64,000 nt of DNA, taken from Ruminococcus sp. AF31-8BH (GTDB taxonomy: Bacteria; Bacillota; Clostridia; Lachnospirales; Lachnospiraceae). The stretch spans positions 14,778 through 78,777 of the forward strand of contig NZ_QTVN01000009.1 in NCBI RefSeq assembly GCF_003460605.1. The letters are read 5' to 3'. Under the pieces are notes generated by a model. That model was not told the DNA's origin. It worked only from the letters and a program-made list of their open reading frames with translations, and did no database searches. The translations under genes and the position numbers were made by a program. Shown one piece after another: positions 61,169 to 64,000 of the stretch; the first letter of the stretch is position 1; the number at the start of each line of letters is the position of its first letter.

Positions 61169-61194
61169 AACTTGTCCATATGTGTGTACAAGTT
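61169..61194. promoter_or_regulatory. Candidate AraR operator
   Basis: AACTTGT (61169-61175) and ACAAGTT (61188-61194) form an inverted repeat 29 bases before the araR start. The ACAAGT half-site resembles the GTACAAAT half of Bacillus AraR boxes, but the spacer is longer than in those. Confidence 0.45.
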
Positions 61195-61222
61195 GTAAGA
61201 TACAAATCAGGAGGAAGGAAAC

Positions 61223-62314
61223 ATGACGGAAAACGGCAAGCCCAAATATTTTACCCTGATGGAAGAGCTGAAAGAGGAAATCCTTTCCGGCCAGATACAG
61301 CCAGGAGAGAAGCTGCCATCCGAGAATCAGCTTACAGAGAAATATTCCCTCAGCAGACATACCGTGCGCAAAGCCATAGCACTTCTGGAACGGGAAGGCT
61401 ACGTGGAAGCCTATCACGGCAAGGGAACCTTCTGCTCAGAAAAAATGCGGCACATGAAGAAGTCCAGAAATATTGCAGTAGTGACCACCTATATTTCCGA
61501 TTATATTTTCCCAAGGCTGATCCAGGGAATGGATAATATCCTGTCCGAGCAGGGATACAGCATTATTCTGAAAAATACGGGAAACAGCCGTCAGAAGGAA
61601 GCCAGATGTCTGGAGGAGCTTTTGCAGAAGGATATTGATGGACTGATCATCGAGCCGAGCAAAAGCCAGCTTAGCTGCCGTCACCCAAATCTCTATGAAA
61701 ATCTGGACAAGTACCAGATCCCTTATGTTTTTATTCAGGGAATTTATACGGAAATGAAGGACAAGCCCCATATCCTTATGGATGATGTGCGGGGAGGATA
61801 TCTGGTCACCCAGTATCTTCTGGAACTGGGACACCGCCGGATTACAGGATTTTTCAAGGCGGATGATATCCAGGGAATCAATCGGCACAAGGGGTATGTA
61901 AAGGCGCTGCAGGAGGCTGGAATCAGCTACGATCCGGATGCAGTTGTATGGTTTCATACAGAAGACCGGAAAAGCAAGCCTGCCATGATGGTTCGAGAAA
62001 TGGTAAGAAGCGGGAATTTGCCGGACGGGATTGTCTGCTACAATGACCAGATCGCGGTGCAGGTGATCGAGACGCTGGAAGCCTGCGGGCTGAAGGTTCC
62101 AGAGGACATATCCGTAACCGGTTACGACAACTCTCTTTATGCCCAGCGTGGAACCGGAATTACTACCATAGCTCATCCCCAGGAAAAACTGGGAGAGATG
62201 GCCGCAGAGCTGATTCTGGAAAAAATCGCCGGTGTGCCGGAAGAAGACAGTAAGGTGGAGCGAATGATACAGCCGGAACTGATCATCCGAGGATCCTGCC
62301 GGAAATATGACTGA
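61223..62314 (+). CDS. araR: GntR/LacI-type arabinose repressor
   Basis: 363 residues with the AraR layout: a GntR winged helix in residues 1-75 (LKEEILSGQIQPGEKLPSEN, LSRHTVRKAIALLEREGYV) and a LacI-type effector-binding domain (NIAVVTTYISDYIFPRLIQG, ILMDDVRGGYLVTQYLLELGH, DISVTGYDNS). L-arabinose would release it from DNA. AGGAGG precedes ATG 61223. araA follows 48 bases later in the same direction, so the repressor lies inside its own target operon. Confidence 0.93.
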   Translation: MTENGKPKYFTLMEELKEEILSGQIQPGEKLPSENQLTEKYSLSRHTVRKAIALLEREGYVEAYHGKGTFCSEKMRHMKKSRNIAVVTTYISDYIFPRLIQGMDNILSEQGYSIILKNTGNSRQKEARCLEELLQKDIDGLIIEPSKSQLSCRHPNLYENLDKYQIPYVFIQGIYTEMKDKPHILMDDVRGGYLVTQYLLELGHRRITGFFKADDIQGINRHKGYVKALQEAGISYDPDAVVWFHTEDRKSKPAMMVREMVRSGNLPDGIVCYNDQIAVQVIETLEACGLKVPEDISVTGYDNSLYAQRGTGITTIAHPQEKLGEMAAELILEKIAGVPEEDSKVERMIQPELIIRGSCRKYD

Positions 62315-62362
62315 GATAATAACAATATTAACAAAATATATAACACAAGGAGGGTTTTATCA

Positions 62363-63862
62363 ATGAAAACAGGAAGAAATTACAAATTCTGGTTTTGCAC
62401 AGGATCACAGGACCTTTATGGAGATGAGTGCCTTCGCAAGGTAGCAGAGCATTCCCGCATTATTGTGGATGAGCTGAACAAATCCGGAATGTTTCCCTAT
62501 GAGATCGTGTGGAAGCCAACCCTGATCACAAACGAACTGATCCGCAAGACCTTCAACGAGGCAAATGCAGATGAGGATTGTGCAGGTGTAATCACCTGGA
62601 TGCACACCTTTTCCCCGGCAAAATCCTGGATTCTGGGACTGAAGGAATACAGAAAGCCGCTGTGCCATCTTCACACACAGTTCAACCAGGAAATTCCATA
62701 CGACACCATTGATATGGATTTCATGAATGAGAACCAGTCTGCACACGGCGGCCGTGAATATGGACATATGGTTACCCGTATGGGAATCGAGCGCAAGGTC
62801 ATTGTAGGACACTGGACAGACAAGAAGGTTCAGGAGCGTCTTGCATCCTGGATGAGAACTGCCATTGGTATTATGGAAAGCAGCCATATCCGTGTATGCC
62901 GTGTTGCAGACAACATGCGCAACGTAGCAGTTACAGAGGGTGACAAGGTAGAGGCTCAGATCAAATTTGGCTGGGAGGTTGACGCCTATCCGGTAAACGA
63001 GATCGCAGAATATGTAAGTGCTGTTTCCAAGGGAGATATTGACGCTCTTGTGGAAGAATATTATAATAAATATGACATTATTCTGGAGGGTAGAGATCCG
63101 GAAGAATTCAAACGTCATGTAGCAGTACAGGCAGGAATCGAGATTGGTTTCGAGAGATTCCTTGAGGAGAAAAATTATCAGGCAATTGTTACCCATTTTG
63201 GTGATCTTGGGGCACTGCAGCAGCTTCCGGGACTGGCAATCCAGAGACTGATGGAGAAGGGCTATGGATTTGGCGCAGAGGGTGACTGGAAGACAGCCGC
63301 AATGGTACGCCTGATGAAGATCATGTCATCTGGAATGAAGGATGCCAAGGGTACCTCCCTTATGGAAGACTATACCTACAATCTGGTTCCGGGTAAGGAA
63401 GGAATCCTGCAGTCCCATATGCTGGAGGTTTGCCCGTCTGTAGCAGATGGAAAGCCAGCCATCAAGGTTTGCCCGCTTAGCATGGGTGAGAGAGAGGATC
63501 CGGCAAGACTGGTATTCACATCCAAGACAGGACCTGGAATTGCAACCTCTTTAGTAGATCTGGGAGATCGTTTCCGTCTGATCATCAATGATGTAGACTG
63601 CAAGAAAGTAGAGAAACCGATGCCGAAGCTTCCTGTAGGAAGCGCATTCTGGACACCAAAGCCGGATCTGGCAACTGGTGCAGAGGCATGGATCCTTGCC
63701 GGCGGCGCACATCACACTGCATTTACCTACGATCTTACTGCAGAGCAGATGGGTGACTGGGCAGCTGCAATGGGAATCGAAGCTGTTTACATTGACGAAG
63801 ATACTACAATTCGTAATTTCAAGAATGAACTTCGCTGGAACGAGATTGCGTTCCGCAAATAA
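62363..63862 (+). CDS. araA: L-arabinose isomerase
   Basis: Converts L-arabinose to L-ribulose. 499 residues, the standard length. Typical blocks are WFCTGSQDLYGDECL, ITWMHTFSPAKSWI, LHTQFNQEIPYDTIDMDFMN split around the substrate site, SAHGGREYG, the catalytic Glu region FGAEGDWKTAAMVR, SLMEDYTYN and the end AGGAHHTAFTY with metal-binding His. AAGGAGG precedes ATG 62363. It is followed 15 bases later by a FGGY kinase. Confidence 0.96.
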   Translation: MKTGRNYKFWFCTGSQDLYGDECLRKVAEHSRIIVDELNKSGMFPYEIVWKPTLITNELIRKTFNEANADEDCAGVITWMHTFSPAKSWILGLKEYRKPLCHLHTQFNQEIPYDTIDMDFMNENQSAHGGREYGHMVTRMGIERKVIVGHWTDKKVQERLASWMRTAIGIMESSHIRVCRVADNMRNVAVTEGDKVEAQIKFGWEVDAYPVNEIAEYVSAVSKGDIDALVEEYYNKYDIILEGRDPEEFKRHVAVQAGIEIGFERFLEEKNYQAIVTHFGDLGALQQLPGLAIQRLMEKGYGFGAEGDWKTAAMVRLMKIMSSGMKDAKGTSLMEDYTYNLVPGKEGILQSHMLEVCPSVADGKPAIKVCPLSMGEREDPARLVFTSKTGPGIATSLVDLGDRFRLIINDVDCKKVEKPMPKLPVGSAFWTPKPDLATGAEAWILAGGAHHTAFTYDLTAEQMGDWAAAMGIEAVYIDEDTTIRNFKNELRWNEIAFRK

Positions 63863-63877
63863 AAGGGAGGATTTACA

Positions 63878-64000
63878 ATGGGAGCAGCAGAAGCAAAACA
63901 GGCGATCCTGGAGAACAGAACCGCTCTTGGAATCGAGTTTGGTTCCACAAGAATCAAGGCCGTACTGGTAGATGGAAATAACATGCCTATCGCATCAGGC
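63878..64000 (+). CDS. araB: FGGY-family ribulokinase, 3' end outside window
   Basis: Only the first 41 codons are present. GGGAGG lies eight bases before ATG 63878. The visible [14 protein letters not shown] segment is the FGGY nucleotide-binding start. Its place behind araA makes L-ribulokinase the likely function. Confidence 0.8.
   Translation, partial: MGAAEAKQAILENRTALGIEFGSTRIKAVLVDGNNMPIASG

Noticed and set aside
61169..61194. Exact Bacillus-type AraR box
   Set aside because: Only half-sites match and the spacing differs, so it is listed only as a candidate operator.

Overview
The window looks like chromosomal DNA of a gut Firmicute of the class Clostridia, most likely family Lachnospiraceae (Blautia-like). 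This rests on strong AGGAGG ribosome sites, mid-40s GC, intrinsic terminators, a ZTP riboswitch in front of fhs, stand-alone DUF families typical of that group (DUF4867, DUF3793, DUF6110) and many plant-glycan sugar genes. The genus is an inference. No rRNA, CRISPR array or complete prophage is visible. There is one complete tRNA gene (Arg-ACG).

Layout. 1-1.8 kb: tail of a low-GC mobile element (IS91-type transposase cut by the left edge, a small membrane protein) ending at what looks like the 3' end of a tRNA gene, a probable attachment site. 1.8-9.5 kb: a LUD protein, a FecBCD/BtuFCD-type metal-complex importer with a TIM-barrel sugar isomerase-like gene, a decayed esterase and a histidine phosphatase, bracketed by two 164-bp copies of a palindromic repeat. 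9.5-25 kb: mostly housekeeping: ABC-class ATPase, M18 aminopeptidase, tRNA-Arg, ECF sigma plus DUF4179 partner, XRE regulator plus signal peptidase, asnB, an FtsX-type ABC exporter, malic enzyme and an S66 peptidase.

25.4-33.9 kb is an iron island: feoA-feoA-feoB, a short Fur-like protein, a DtxR-type repressor, a DUF6110 protein, a P1B-type ATPase with an unusual FSC membrane motif, then DUF2325, DUF3793 and a flavodoxin. Six copies of a 16-bp operator-like palindrome (RTTAG-N6-CTAAY) lie in front of these units and of the FtsX exporter, suggesting one iron regulon.

34-51 kb is sugar catabolism: an AGE-family epimerase, a divergent AraC regulator and a GPH symporter with a one-base frameshift in an A7 tract, an HPr-like protein lacking the active-site His, a GtrII-type membrane protein, a GH78 rhamnosidase-like enzyme and a domain-swapped GH3 glucosidase. 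Two promoters there share the same AraC-style direct repeats. A second AraC regulator is followed by DUF4867, a fucose/arabinose isomerase-family enzyme and xylulokinase. 51.7-53.2 kb holds two decayed TPR/GGDEF genes. 53.4-61 kb has purC, fhs (with ZTP riboswitch), DUF1700, a rhodanese-TtcA fusion, an OadB-type sodium pump subunit behind a long structured leader that may be a riboswitch, and a threonine aldolase-like enzyme. 61.2-64 kb is the L-arabinose operon araR-araA-araB, cut by the right edge.

Intergenic space carries several repeat families: the 164-bp palindrome (two copies), a 48-bp REP-like hairpin (three near-full copies plus diverged ones) and a 178-bp palindrome that overlaps a stop codon. 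All coordinates and motif counts were read by eye; no database or folding program was used.
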